In this document: positions 48,560 to 58,820 of the stretch, one piece after another
How positions within the stretch are numbered: position 1 is the first letter of the stretch
Layout: each line of letters starts with the position of its first letter
Source of the DNA: Molanna angustata
Lineage: Eukaryota > Arthropoda > Insecta > Trichoptera > Molannidae
Length of the DNA stretch: 64,000 bases
Assembly (NCBI GenBank): GCA_963576475.1
Contig: OY754964.1
Coordinates: 49,561,473-49,625,472, forward strand
Direction of reading: 5' to 3'
Made by a program: the position numbers and the translations under genes
The notes under the pieces: model-generated
What the model was told of the DNA's origin: nothing
What the model saw: only the letters and a program-made list of their open reading frames with translations
The model's database searches: none

Positions 48560-48800
48560 AATTAATTTCGATCGCGTTTGGTGGTGATACTTCGTTGACG
48601 GTGAGCACCGTCCGGTGAGAGGTGCGCTTGGGCGGAAAGTCGCGTAAGGACTGGGCGGCAAAGGAATGGGAACACTGTAAAAGGTTTAGGCGGGAAAATG
48701 GGTTGGGTAGTGGAAGGGGAGGTAGGAAAAGCGTTGCGCGCGCATCACTCTATCGACCTCCCGCCAAATTCAAAAAGCGGGAGATTGCGATAAGTGGAAA
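48560..48800. promoter_or_regulatory. CpG-rich region with two inverted E2F-like sites
   Basis: Dense CG dinucleotides ('gttgcgcgcgcatc', 'ggtgagcaccgtccggtg'). GGCGGGAAAA near 48690 and CCCGCCAAA near 48763 face each other. It resembles a promoter of an unseen gene. A weak 104-codon plus frame follows (48794-49108) without a recognised domain or ATG start. Confidence 0.4.
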
Positions 48801-49194
48801 CTCTGTGGTGTAATATCACAGACGATAGAGAGTGTATTGATATTTTTTTTCCCACCGTTCAATCAATTTGGTGGCAATTTGAGATTGAATACTACGAGAA
48901 TGTTCTAGGAGGTAGTATAATGCGGTGGGTCTTTCCTCTGTGCTGTGATATATTGATCACCACATGGTATTTAGAGAGCGGAGTTACGGTACCGGCATCA
49001 TATATCGATTGCTGCCCTTTTAAGGATTCTCAATTCCAGGAAAAGCCTGAAATGCTCACTCAGATACCGAACGAAAAACTTTCGCTAGACGAAATAATAT
49101 TTTCTTAAACACTTACGATTTCATAGATAAAATATGTATTTAGATAAAAAAATATTATTTGTCTTGATATACCTATTTTATTTCTTTGTTGTTG

Positions 49195-49350
49195 AACAAG
49201 TCATTTGTTTTATCTCGGTTCGAATCTCAGCAGAGGAGAAATTTATTTAAAAATCATTTATCGCGTAACTGCTGCTACTCTGGACATAGAAAATTAGTTG
49301 TTTGGAAGAAATTGTCATTAGCATTAATATTGCTTTTTGTACAGGATGCA
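49195..49350 (+). mobile_element. SINE family B, diverged copy
   Basis: 'ctcggttcgaatctcagcag' (B-box), 'gaagaaattgtcattagc' and 'acaggatgcaagatagtt' follow the SINE B order with many substitutions. Confidence 0.55.
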
Positions 49351-50335
49351 AGATAGTTAATTAATTATATTATTAATTTTAATTACATACATATAATGAT
49401 ATATAATTCTATTTTTCATGTAGATTATTTTTTTTATTATTATAGATAGGTGCTAGGTACATAATATATGGTATGTGAAAGAGAGAATCTGCCCTGCCAA
49501 AAAAAAAACTGCGATGCAGTTTTACGGAAAATTGTTATTACTTTTATATACTAAATAAATAAAAAAAATAAACATTTTGACAATACCTTGTAATTATTCG
49601 AATATAAATTAAAAAATAATATATTTCTGAGTTCTAATATGTGATTCAAGTATTTTTTTCTGCTACCCTTGTTTTTATTAAATTAACCCTAGATATATAT
49701 TTCGATTCTTCATTGGTTGCATGTTTTGATATCCTATTTAATTTTTTTATTTGATTTGAAAACAGTAAATAGACGACATGTAAACGATTTTTTTTTATTT
49801 TTCCGAAAAACCTACATAATACTCTTGATACTATTATTTTTTTTATTTCTTGATACAGTGTTATAAGCAAAGAACATAAAACGATTACATAAAAAAATAT
49901 GATTAATTTATTTTCATGAATATATTATTACCATATAAACTCTCAGTGAATATTAAATACATTTAAGAATTTATATTAAAGTAAATATTTATTTCATTTA
50001 TCGGTAATTTTCTTTTTGGGAATTGGTGTTTTCGTAAATTATATCCTTTTATCATAATATATTTTGTTTAATTATTATTACTATGGAATATATAACTGAC
50101 TTTGTATACAGTAATGAACTTCATAAAATATTGATAGTATGTTCTTGTTCTGTCGTCTGAGATTCTTGTAGGTAAGTTCGATTCAAATAAACGAAATCCG
50201 TCGACGAGATTATACTGTATTTTTTCGAACGATTCCGCCATTAATTTGTGGCACATTGTTAAAATAAAACACGGAAATAAAATAAGATCTTTATTTTAAA
50301 ACACCGTTCAGAGTATTTAAATCTTTGATGGTGAA
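49351..50335. other. AT-rich intergenic stretch
   Basis: No gene or repeat recognised. Confidence 0.4.
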
Positions 50336-50440
50336 CAATTTGATTTAGGATATTTTGTTTTCTATACAACACATGTAGGTATGTATGTCAAGATAGGACA
50401 GTATGGAGGTCAGTCCTTTTTTCTACCCAGGATATGTTTG
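50336..50440 (+). mobile_element. RTE 3'-end remnant, copy 2 of a pair
   Basis: 'gatattttgttttctataca', 'tgtcaagataggacagtatg' and 'ggtcagtccttttttctacc' match 35725-35850. Confidence 0.55.
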
Positions 50441-50499
50441 GAGATTTAAGTATCAAACTATTAAGTCTTCTTACATATATTATTTTGTATAGGCGACTG

Positions 50500-51290
50500 C
50501 CATACAAACTGTATGAAGCAATGTCGTCACTAAATTCAATTTTTATAAAAATTGTTAAAAAAAGTTTGAGATATGCTAATACAATGCTAATATTTTTTAT
50601 AGAAAATTAATTTATCTAGTTGAGATGCTTCGGCTTTTTTCAATATTTAAAAAAAAATGGAAATATAGGCTGTTAAACTCATAAATTTATCATAAAAAAA
50701 TATTTTTCTTAATAAAAAATGTTTTAGAAACCCTGGAAGTTTTTTGAAAAAAATATTTGAGATTTTTTGTTTATCTATGTTTATACCAATTTTCAGCGTT
50801 CTAGTTTTTATGGTTTCTGAGATATATTGAAAAATAAACCAAAAATATAAAAGTTGATAACCCCTTACTGCAACAAAAATTCACAATTATGAGTATAAAA
50901 GTTTTGCAGGCCTATAACTATTTATATATTCTGAAATTTAAGGCTTTGTGAATCCAACGTATCTAAAGTCATAGGGGGGGGGGGGGCAGACACACACACA
51001 CACACACACACAGACACACAAAACTCACAAAAATGTTCTACTCCGAATTCTGAGTAAATCCATATAATAATATATGCTGCGAATCCTGTAAGTTGGTGTT
51101 TTTAGCATGCAAAAAGTCCACTACGCCATACAAAATGTTCCTTGATACACGCGTCTTGTATTTATACTGCCTCTTCCTTCAATAGAATTTCATTCTCTTG
51201 AACGAATCGACAGTTGGATAATTGAATCAAAACATTTTTTGACTGATTTATCTACAAATATGTAAATCGTTTATCAAACTATTCTGTAGT
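50500..51290 (-). repeat. Interspersed repeat R2, copy 2, with G13(CA)n
   Basis: 51020-51240 is the reverse complement of R2 at 18.84 kb. The adjacent low-complexity block at 50974-51022 is thirteen G followed by (CA)n. No ORF. Confidence 0.55.
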
Positions 51291-51741
51291 TGGCGTACGT
51301 GTGAAACGTATCTAAGTGGCCTAAAATGCGCACGTCCGTAGTCTGGTGTGTCTTGTGTTGGTGTCATAGAATAAAGATATATATACTGTAATAGAAAGGA
51401 AACTCACATACTCACTATGAAGACAAAGTTTTAACACCATCTGTAGATTGAGGTAGAAAGTTTTTTCTAAATCAATGTAATATGCACCTACCAAAATATT
51501 GATAATTTTATGATATTTTTTATTTTGTGAGGGCATTGGAAAGAAAGATATAGGTATTGTTGAAATTATTTATTTTTAATAAATTTTATTTTTTTAATAC
51601 AAATTGAAATTATGTCTGGATATAAAACAAAAAAATATTAAATATATTGTGACTAAATTAATTTCATTACCAATAAGTACTTTTACAAAAATAGTATTTT
51701 TATGATTAGTATTTATTGTTGTTAATACACAAAACATTTTG

Positions 51742-51830
51742 TCCTTATTTAGGTTAATTATGTAACGCCCTACTAGGCTAAACCTGTTCTGGGGGTGTCA
51801 CTTTTATAAAATCGGTTAGAAAAATTATTG
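51742..51830 (-). mobile_element. LINE-like 3' tail fragment
   Basis: 'taacgccctactaggctaaa' and 'cctgttctgggggtgtcac' resemble the reverse of the 20.6-kb block. Confidence 0.4.
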
Positions 51831-51958
51831 ATACATAGAGGATTCACAATATATAAGGTGCACAGAGGTTAAAAGTTACTTTCAAATAGTTAAAATAAGA
51901 TTACAATAGATTATAAAGTAAAGTTTGAGATTAATTATTATAAGAAATAAAAAAAAAT

Positions 51959-54208
51959 ACAGTAGGTATATTATTAATAAAACTATACAGTATCCATTTC
52001 AACATTGAACGAGGGTGATTTCCCTCCACTCTCCCGCACAAAAAGTGCTCTCTTCAAAATAAATAAATAAGTAAGACTACATAGATTTTATACAAGGGGC
52101 CTCGATAAATATTACTAAAAAAATAAGCCCTCGTTCAATGGTAAATGAAATCATTATCAACTATACACACAAAAATTAAAAAGCAACATTATAACAATAC
52201 AAAAATGCATACAGTAGGTATATTATTAATAAAACTATAAAGTATCCATTTCAACATTGAACGAGGGTGATTTCCCTCCACTCTCCCGCACTAAAAGTGC
52301 TCTCTTCAAAATAAATAAATAAGTAAGACTACATAGATTTTATACAAGGGGCCTCGATAAATATTACTAAAAAAATAAGCCCTCGTTCAATGGTAAATGA
52401 AATCATTATCAACTATACACACAAAAATTAAAAAGCAACATTATAACAATACAAAAATGCATACAGTAGGTATATTATTAATAAAACTATAAAGTATCCA
52501 TTTCAACATTGAACGAGGGTGATTTCTCTCCACTCTCCCGCACAAAAAGTGCTCTCATCAAAATAAATACATAAGTAAGACTACATAGATTTTATACAAG
52601 GGGCCTCGATAAATATTACTAAAAAAATAAGCCCTCGTTCAATGGTAAATGAAATCATTATCAACTATACACACAAAAATTAAAAAGCAACATTATAACA
52701 ATACAAAAATGCATACAGTAGGTATATTATTAATAAAACTATAAAGTATCCATTTCAACATTGAACGAGGGTGATTTCTCTCCACTCTCCCACACAAAAA
52801 GTGCTCTCATCAAAATAAATACATAAGTAAGACTACATAGATTTTATACAAGGGGACTCGATAAATATTACTAAAAAAATAAGCCCTCGTTCAATGGTAA
52901 ATGAAATCATTATCAACTATACACACAAAAATTAAAAAGCAACATTATAACAATACAAAAATGCATACAGTAGGTATATTATTAATAAAACTATAAAGTA
53001 TCCATTTCAACATTGAACGAGGGTGATTTCCCTCCACTCTCCCGCACTAAAAGTGCTCTCTTCAAAATAAATAAATAAGTAAGACTACATAGATTTTATA
53101 CAAGGGGCCTCGATAAATATTACTAAAAAAATAAGCCCTCGTTCAATGGTAAATGTAATCATTATCAACTATACATACATACATACCATCACGCCATGAA
53201 TCGAGCGCCATACTTCTCTATTTTTGCACACATCTCTGGCTTCCTTTACATCCATGCATCGTATCATACATGCTCGTCGATTGTTCAAACTTTTTATGTT
53301 TCCTTCTTTCAAAATATCATTCACATGTTCATGCCATCCCTTTCTGGGGCGGCCTCTGCTATTCACTCCATCTCTTGCACCCATCTATATTTTTTTGGTC
53401 AGTCGTTCATCGTTCATTCTTTCTATGAGTCCAAACCACCTCAAAGCATTCACTTTCATTTTACATATAATATCCTTCTTTATCTTGCATTCTCTCCTTA
53501 TGTCCTCATTTTTTATTCTATCATATATCGTTCTATTACATACTCTTCTTAGTGATCTCATTTCTACAGCATTTATTCTACTTTCATGTGTCTTTTGCCA
53601 GGTCCATGTTTCACTAGCATACGTCAAAGTAGGCACCACAAATGCATTGTGTACTGCAATTTTGGCTTCCTTTGAGATGCTTGGATCGGACATTACTGGT
53701 CTAAGTGCTCCGTTTATTCTATTCCCTGCCATAACTCTTCTTTCAATATCTTTATCAGGTCTTCCATTCCGTTCAAACATACTCCCCAAATATAAATATT
53801 CCTCAACTTGTTCTAGCCATTCGTTCTCTACTTTTATCATACATGCAGTTATATTTTCAGTCTTTTCAAATACATTATCAACTATACGTACAAAAATTAA
53901 AAAGCAACATTATAACAATACAAAAATGCATACAGTAGGTATATTATTAATAAAACTATAAAGTATCCATTTCAACATTGAACGAGGGTGATTTCCCTCC
54001 ACTCTCCCGCACAAAAAGTGCTCTCTTCAAAATAAATAAATAAGTAAGACTACATAGATTTTATACAAGGGGCCTCGATAAATATTACTAAAAAAATAAG
54101 CCCTCGTTCAATGGTAAATGAAATCATTATCAACTATACACACAAAAATTAAAAAGCAACATTATAATAATACAAAAATGCATACAGGAGGTATATTATT
54201 AATAAGAA
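51959..54208. repeat. 252-bp satellite array, interrupted
   Basis: Units begin 'agtaggtatattattaataa' at 51961, 52213, 52465, 52717, 52969, then after the RTE insertion at 53934 and, partial, 54186. Copies differ by few bases. Each unit contains an internal inverted repeat, 'cattgaacgaggg' (52003) and 'ccctcgttcaatg' (52128). Confidence 0.95.
53175..53872 (-). mobile_element. 5'-truncated RTE inserted in the satellite, 15-bp TSD
   Basis: It encodes YLYLGSMFERNGRPDKDIER, VPTLTYASETWTWQKTHESR and RWFGLIERMNDERLTKKI, then an in-frame TAG at 53387-53385, then GRPRKGWHEHVNDILKEGNI. It ends at 'catacataccatcacgcc' (minus-strand tail). The duplication 'cattatcaactatac' lies at 53160-53174 and 53873-53887. 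The frame is otherwise continuous, so one nonsense codon and a small terminal deletion are the only visible breaks. Confidence 0.9.
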
Positions 54209-54327
54209 AACTATTATGTAATGTATATATGGTAATTCTTCTGCAATCCAAAGTCAAATCCAGACAAGATGAACCACGAGCACCACCTGAAACAATAGAA
54301 AATGATAAATTAATATAAGTAAACAAG
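54209..54327. other. Short spacer
   Basis: Unique sequence between the satellite and the transposase-like gene; nothing recognised. Confidence 0.4.
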
Positions 54328-55035
54328 TTATTTTTTTTTTAGACGTTTTTGGTAACAAATTGCAGCTTTTACTTTCACTGGATCCACTACACAAGCCTCT
54401 AGTTTCTTCTTCCCAGTTAAAATCAAATTGATTTGTTTACACCATGTGTATACATACAAACGAATAATCAAGTCAACAATGAAATCAAATACCCCATCCC
54501 TATGTATTAAGCAATTTAAAAATGAAGAATTTAATTTTGAATAAACTATTGTCTTTAAGTGTCTAGATACATTAAATTTATAGCATATACCTGGCAAATG
54601 CTCTTTACAAATTTTAATGATAAATAAGAAACAATTATACACTTTTAAAGATGGAAAAATTAAACTATTTGCTTTACATTCTCTAGCTAGAATTAATTGG
54701 TCTTCCTTTGAAGCTCTTTCTGATTGTAAATCCAATTTACAATCAGAACACTTGCCAAAACTTTTTAAAGTTTTTTTGGAAACATACCCAGAAATGTATC
54801 GATACAGATTTGGATGATTCATATTAAATTGATTACAAAACCTTTGAAGACTAGAAGGATATGTGTAACAGTTCACAATAAAAGATTCTTCAAGTACTAC
54901 TTTGGTTGTTACAAAAGTCCTTAGAGAATCAAGGATATCCACATTGTCATCTTCGCAATTTGCCCCAACTGAATGAGTAGATAGAAAATTGGACACCAGA
55001 AGTGACTTGAAGGAGTCGATAAAAAATGATAATTC
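54328..55035 (-). CDS. C-terminal exon of the P-like gene (235 aa)
   Basis: Acceptor TACATACTAG|GAATTA. Opens in phase 0 and ends TAA at 54328. YISGYVSKKTLKSFGKCSDC and the hydrophobic-basic tail correspond to the C-terminal domain of THAP9/P-type transposases. Open for 235 codons, which suggests limited decay. Confidence 0.7.
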   Translation of the reverse strand, partial: ELSFFIDSFKSLLVSNFLSTHSVGANCEDDNVDILDSLRTFVTTKVVLEESFIVNCYTYPSSLQRFCNQFNMNHPNLYRYISGYVSKKTLKSFGKCSDCKLDLQSERASKEDQLILARECKANSLIFPSLKVYNCFLFIIKICKEHLPGICYKFNVSRHLKTIVYSKLNSSFLNCLIHRDGVFDFIVDLIIRLYVYTWCKQINLILTGKKKLEACVVDPVKVKAAICYQKRLKKK

Positions 55036-55368
55036 CTAGTATGTAATATATTTTTTTTAATAAAATAACGTTATTTTGTTGTATTTAATTAAATTTGATT
55101 TTGTTGCATATTTCAAGCATTTATAATGCATATTATCTCAATAATTTCTTGTTGGATATAATCCGGCCTCTAATCATAAGATTAAAAAAAATAGAAATAA
55201 GTAAGAGAATTATAAAAATGATACAAGTACTTACTTGAAATGTTAAAAAATGTTCCCGTATTTTTTGGGGGGTAAAAGAAAACATTTTCCCTGGTCGGCT
55301 CTTTATTGAATCCTGCAAATTGAAAAAACTAACATTATATTTATTATAACATTTTATTACTAACATTG

Positions 55369-55560
55369 TCGGCCTTTGTGGCCCAGTTGGTCTCCTGAGA
55401 TATCTGACACCTGAGCCAAAGGTCCCGGGTTCGATTCCCGGTGGAGACACAGTTTTATAAATGTGTGCACAGTCTGGCTCTGTGAGCCGATAAATAATAA
55501 TAATTACACGTGGAAAATAATAACACAATTAAATAATGCCACAATCTGAATAACATAATA
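55369..55560 (+). mobile_element. SINE family A inside the P-like gene
   Basis: 'cggcctttgtggcccagttg', B-box 'gggttcgattcccggtgg', 'cagtctggctctgtgagcc'; the rest of the body has decayed. It is placed between the THAP exon and the next exon. Confidence 0.8.
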
Positions 55561-55582
55561 ATAATTAAGAAAATGTAGGTAC

Positions 55583-55829
55583 CTGGTAATCCTATTGCTG
55601 GAACTGAACAATATAAAAGCCGACCACCTGCAGGCAGTGCATTCTCTTGAGAGAAATGTGCGTTGCAAACAACAAATCTATTGTAAATTTGCCTCTCATC
55701 TAGTCCAATGAATTTGGTGTTTTGGATTCTATTTTTCCATTCCTCAAACACGTGCTTATGTTTTATTGGAAAGCGATGCAGTGGTTTTTCATGTAGTTTG
55801 CAATCTGGCACACAACAAATACTAGGCAT
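55583..55829 (-). CDS. THAP domain exon of the P-like gene
   Basis: Starts MPSICCVPDC, with LHRFP, FEEWKNRI, VVCNAHF and VPAIGLP in the normal THAP order and spacing. Donor CCAG|GTACCT is acceptable but weak. It would bind DNA if expressed. Confidence 0.75.
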
Positions 55830-55962
55830 GATCTGTAAAGTATTTATTTAGTTATTAATCAAAATTACAAAAATCGACGCAACTTGTTCACGAAACTTCA
55901 AACATGAGCCAGCCAAGACCAATATTTGTACTGTACTTAATAGAAAACAAAATCTACTTACG

Positions 55963-57989
55963 GAAATGCTGTTAATTATAAACTTCCTTAGACAAAATAA
56001 CACAAACAAGTCACAGTAATGTTATTAAACATAAAATTTGCTCGAAATGGTAAGAAAACACAGCACAAACGTCACGAATCACCACGAATCAAAACAAACA
56101 AAGCAACCGAAAATTCCGCTTGACTTTGATTTATTATTGCCAGATGAAGAAAATTATTCAAATAATTTATTCACAAGCTTTTATTATATTTTTTGATAAC
56201 AACAAAGAAATACAGGAAAAAATTATTAATCGAATTATTAGATTTTTTTGCAATAAAATGGACTTTGTTTTATTTTTGTTTGGCGTAAATATCATCTTAT
56301 TTGTGAAAATACGTTCCACAATATTTTAACCTCTAGCAAACTTGGCCTTACGCACAAGTAGAAATCTGTAACGGTATCTTGCAGATTTCTACACTATTCT
56401 ACAGACGAAATGGAGAGAATGCTGGTTTGAGTCTGGAGTAAGATATAATATAAAAGTGTATTTAAATTCACTACAAGTATTATTTAAGTATTTATATATT
56501 TTTTCTTAAGCTTATTGATAAAGATATAGTGTATTTAGATGGTAGATTCATGTTTTTTGAAAAAAAAAAATCGACGCTACCGCTCCTTTTATCTGATATG
56601 GAACCCACAAAATGTCCAAATTTTTACTATGAAGTGAAAACACCGTGGTTGGTGTAACCAGAAGCCAGCCAGAGTGAGAGGGGGATATCGAGGAAAGGGA
56701 AGAAGAGGTGGAGGAAAGTAAGGAGACAGGACGGGGTTAGGTAAGGTATGTACAAGTATCAGTCACCCCTTGCTCGAGGGTTTCAGGAAAACTGAAGGCA
56801 GACACGCGGCTGAAAGAATCAATTAGCTACAAGTAGGAAGCCACTAACAAGGCTGGAACTTAACGATGACATTTTTCCGGCTGTAGATTTTCACGAGTTT
56901 CGGCCGACTTTGACAACACCCACAAACGCACGTTGGCTAATTTTTGCTGTCAAAAGTTTCTGAGAAATTTATTTTTTTGTCTACCACTCAATGGTATATT
57001 TAAAAAAATCGTTATTATGTGACAGTTATTAATTAAAATGCAAAACAAGATTTTTTTCAGAAAAAAGGGATATTAATATGTCCATAAAAATACACAAAAA
57101 AAAAGAATTATATGAAAACCACAATTCCTTTGATAGCGATTTTACCAATTTACTTTGATCTGAAATCGAATTTTCTTTTCATGCATTATTTTAATAAAAC
57201 TTCTCAAAGCAAGAAATGTGTTTTAAACTTTTTTTTATTGAAACATTCTCTTATTGCTATGTTCTAAACATATTTATTTTGTTTCCAGTTATGATTTATT
57301 ATTATAAAATTACACAATAAATTTAAAAATCTTTTTTTTTAATGTTTGAGTGCCTACTAATATCAAATGGTTTTTACTCTACACTATTATAAAATAATGG
57401 AGTCATTGTAAAGTCGTATTTATATTATTTTAGTTACTGTAAATCCATTCGCTTGAAAATATTCACGCCATCTGTCTGAGACGATCCAAACAAAAAGAAC
57501 CAGCATTCGGTTTGTGTCTAGAATATTATACTAAATATTTGAACTTTCCTGCACGAGTGTCCTTTTCAACCAACTTCCAAAAATGGAGAGGTTGTCAATT
57601 CGTGAAGTTTTTTTTATTTTTTGCAGTGATTTATTTCTACCACGTTGCCCGATTTCTAATATTCTTTTCTCATAAGAAAGGGGGTATCTATAGATTGGTC
57701 CCATTTCAATGCGGTTAAGAATAGTTCATGGGGTCCATGAGAAAATTATAAAACTCTTCAATTTTCACTTCAGCGATAGTAATCCTTTACCATTTTATCC
57801 GAGTTCAATGATTTATTTTTTAATAGGAAGGGGGTGATTCAGAAATGATCACATATATGTATAAGTTTCATTGAGTTTTCATGATAAGACTCATGAGAAA
57901 AATCATCAAGCTCTTCAATTTCCAAAGGCGTCTGCAATCTGTATAACACGTATTATTGTATAGGTGAATTTTATGAAAGATATTATTAC
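55963..57989. other. Intergenic stretch with moderately GC-rich unique DNA
   Basis: Includes the presumed promoter of the P-like gene (about 56000-56110). 56640-56950 is less AT-rich and not repeated in the window, but no exon borders or domain were found. 57420-57950 holds no recognised gene. Confidence 0.35.
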
Positions 57990-58088
57990 TGCACACATAT
58001 ATACCATCACGTCATGTCTCTCATGGAACTAGGCAGAGAGAACCGAACGCCACATTTTTTTTCTATCTCGACACACATTCATTTTGAA
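57990..58088 (-). pseudogene. RTE 3' end, fragment
   Basis: 'taccatcacgtcatgtctct' and 'aggcagagagaaccgaacgc' are the reverse of the RTE terminus (CQDRxxWRSVLSAYP region). Confidence 0.65.
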
Positions 58089-58820
58089 GTCGTTTTTTTA
58101 GGGAGATTTGAAATTGATTTCACAATAATCTCAGTGTTCAATGATTCAGTAACGGAATCCAAATTAGTTTTCAGAATTTAATTATATAAACAATACATCT
58201 ATAAGCCATGGTTAGTTGATATTTTTAATTTGATTTTTTAAATCAATTTTCGTTTTTAAAAATTACTTTCTTTTAACATTTTGAAAAGATTGTAATAAAG
58301 ATGATTTAGCTGCAGGTAATTTATTTATTTAATTTCAATTTACGGTTTGATAACCTTTTACACATACAAGTATACATAATATATTAAAAACAACAGAATT
58401 TAAAAAAAAAACAAATAAAAACAAACAAATATACAAAACGAAAATAAAAAATGAATAACAATATAAAAAAGGTGAAAACATGTAAAAATATGTAAAAAAT
58501 AATGAAAAACATTAAAAAAAAAAAAAAAAAATATGTAAAAAAAAAAACATGCGAGAAACATTCAAAAATATGTAAAAAAATAAACAAAAAACATGTAAAA
58601 ATATGTAAAAAAAAAAATAAACAAAATACATGTAAAAAATAATGAAAATCATGTAACAAATATGTAAAAAATATGTAAAAAATAAACAAAAAGCATGCAA
58701 AAATATGTAAATAAACAATGAAGAACATGTTAAAAATATGAAAAAAAAGTAAACATACATGCAAAAATTAATACAGGAAAAAAGAAATGAGAAAAGTAGT
58801 TTAAAAACCGACAAAATAAT

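Larger units (their letters stand above)
54328..55962 (-). pseudogene. P-element/THAP9-like transposase derivative lacking its core
   Basis: Parts in minus order: a 5' leader with donor GTAAGTAG (exon end 55962); acceptor TTTACAG and the ATG at 55829; a THAP exon 55829-55583 (C6, C10, W31, C55, H58, VPAIGLP); exon 55312-55235 (TPQKIREHFLTFQ); exon 55035-54328 (SFKSLLVSNFLSTHS, GANCEDDN, YRYISGYVSKK, KCSDCKLDL). The last two exons join in phase 0. The THAP exon ends in phase 1, so the first junction does not fit, unless a small exon was lost where a SINE A sits (55369-55560). The parts total about 343 codons, far below the 750-900 of P-type transposases. The RNase H-like catalytic centre is missing. 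Either a deleted transposon or a remnant/domesticated gene. Confidence 0.72.

Noticed and set aside
48794..49108. 104-codon plus-strand frame after the CpG region
   Set aside because: No ATG at its beginning, no domain and no splice support; kept only as a note on the CpG region.
53224..53961. 245-codon plus-strand open frame
   Set aside because: Antisense to the RTE fragment at 53175-53872 and running into the satellite; composition is a mirror of the RTE codons.
55133..55528. 131-codon minus-strand frame with SPPGIEPGTFGSG
   Set aside because: The N-terminal half is antisense SINE A; only the 26 codons at 55312-55235 are a credible exon.
58384..58764. 126-codon Phe-rich membrane-like protein, minus strand
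   Set aside because: It is the low-complexity A/T repeat of the CR1-group LINE 3' UTR.
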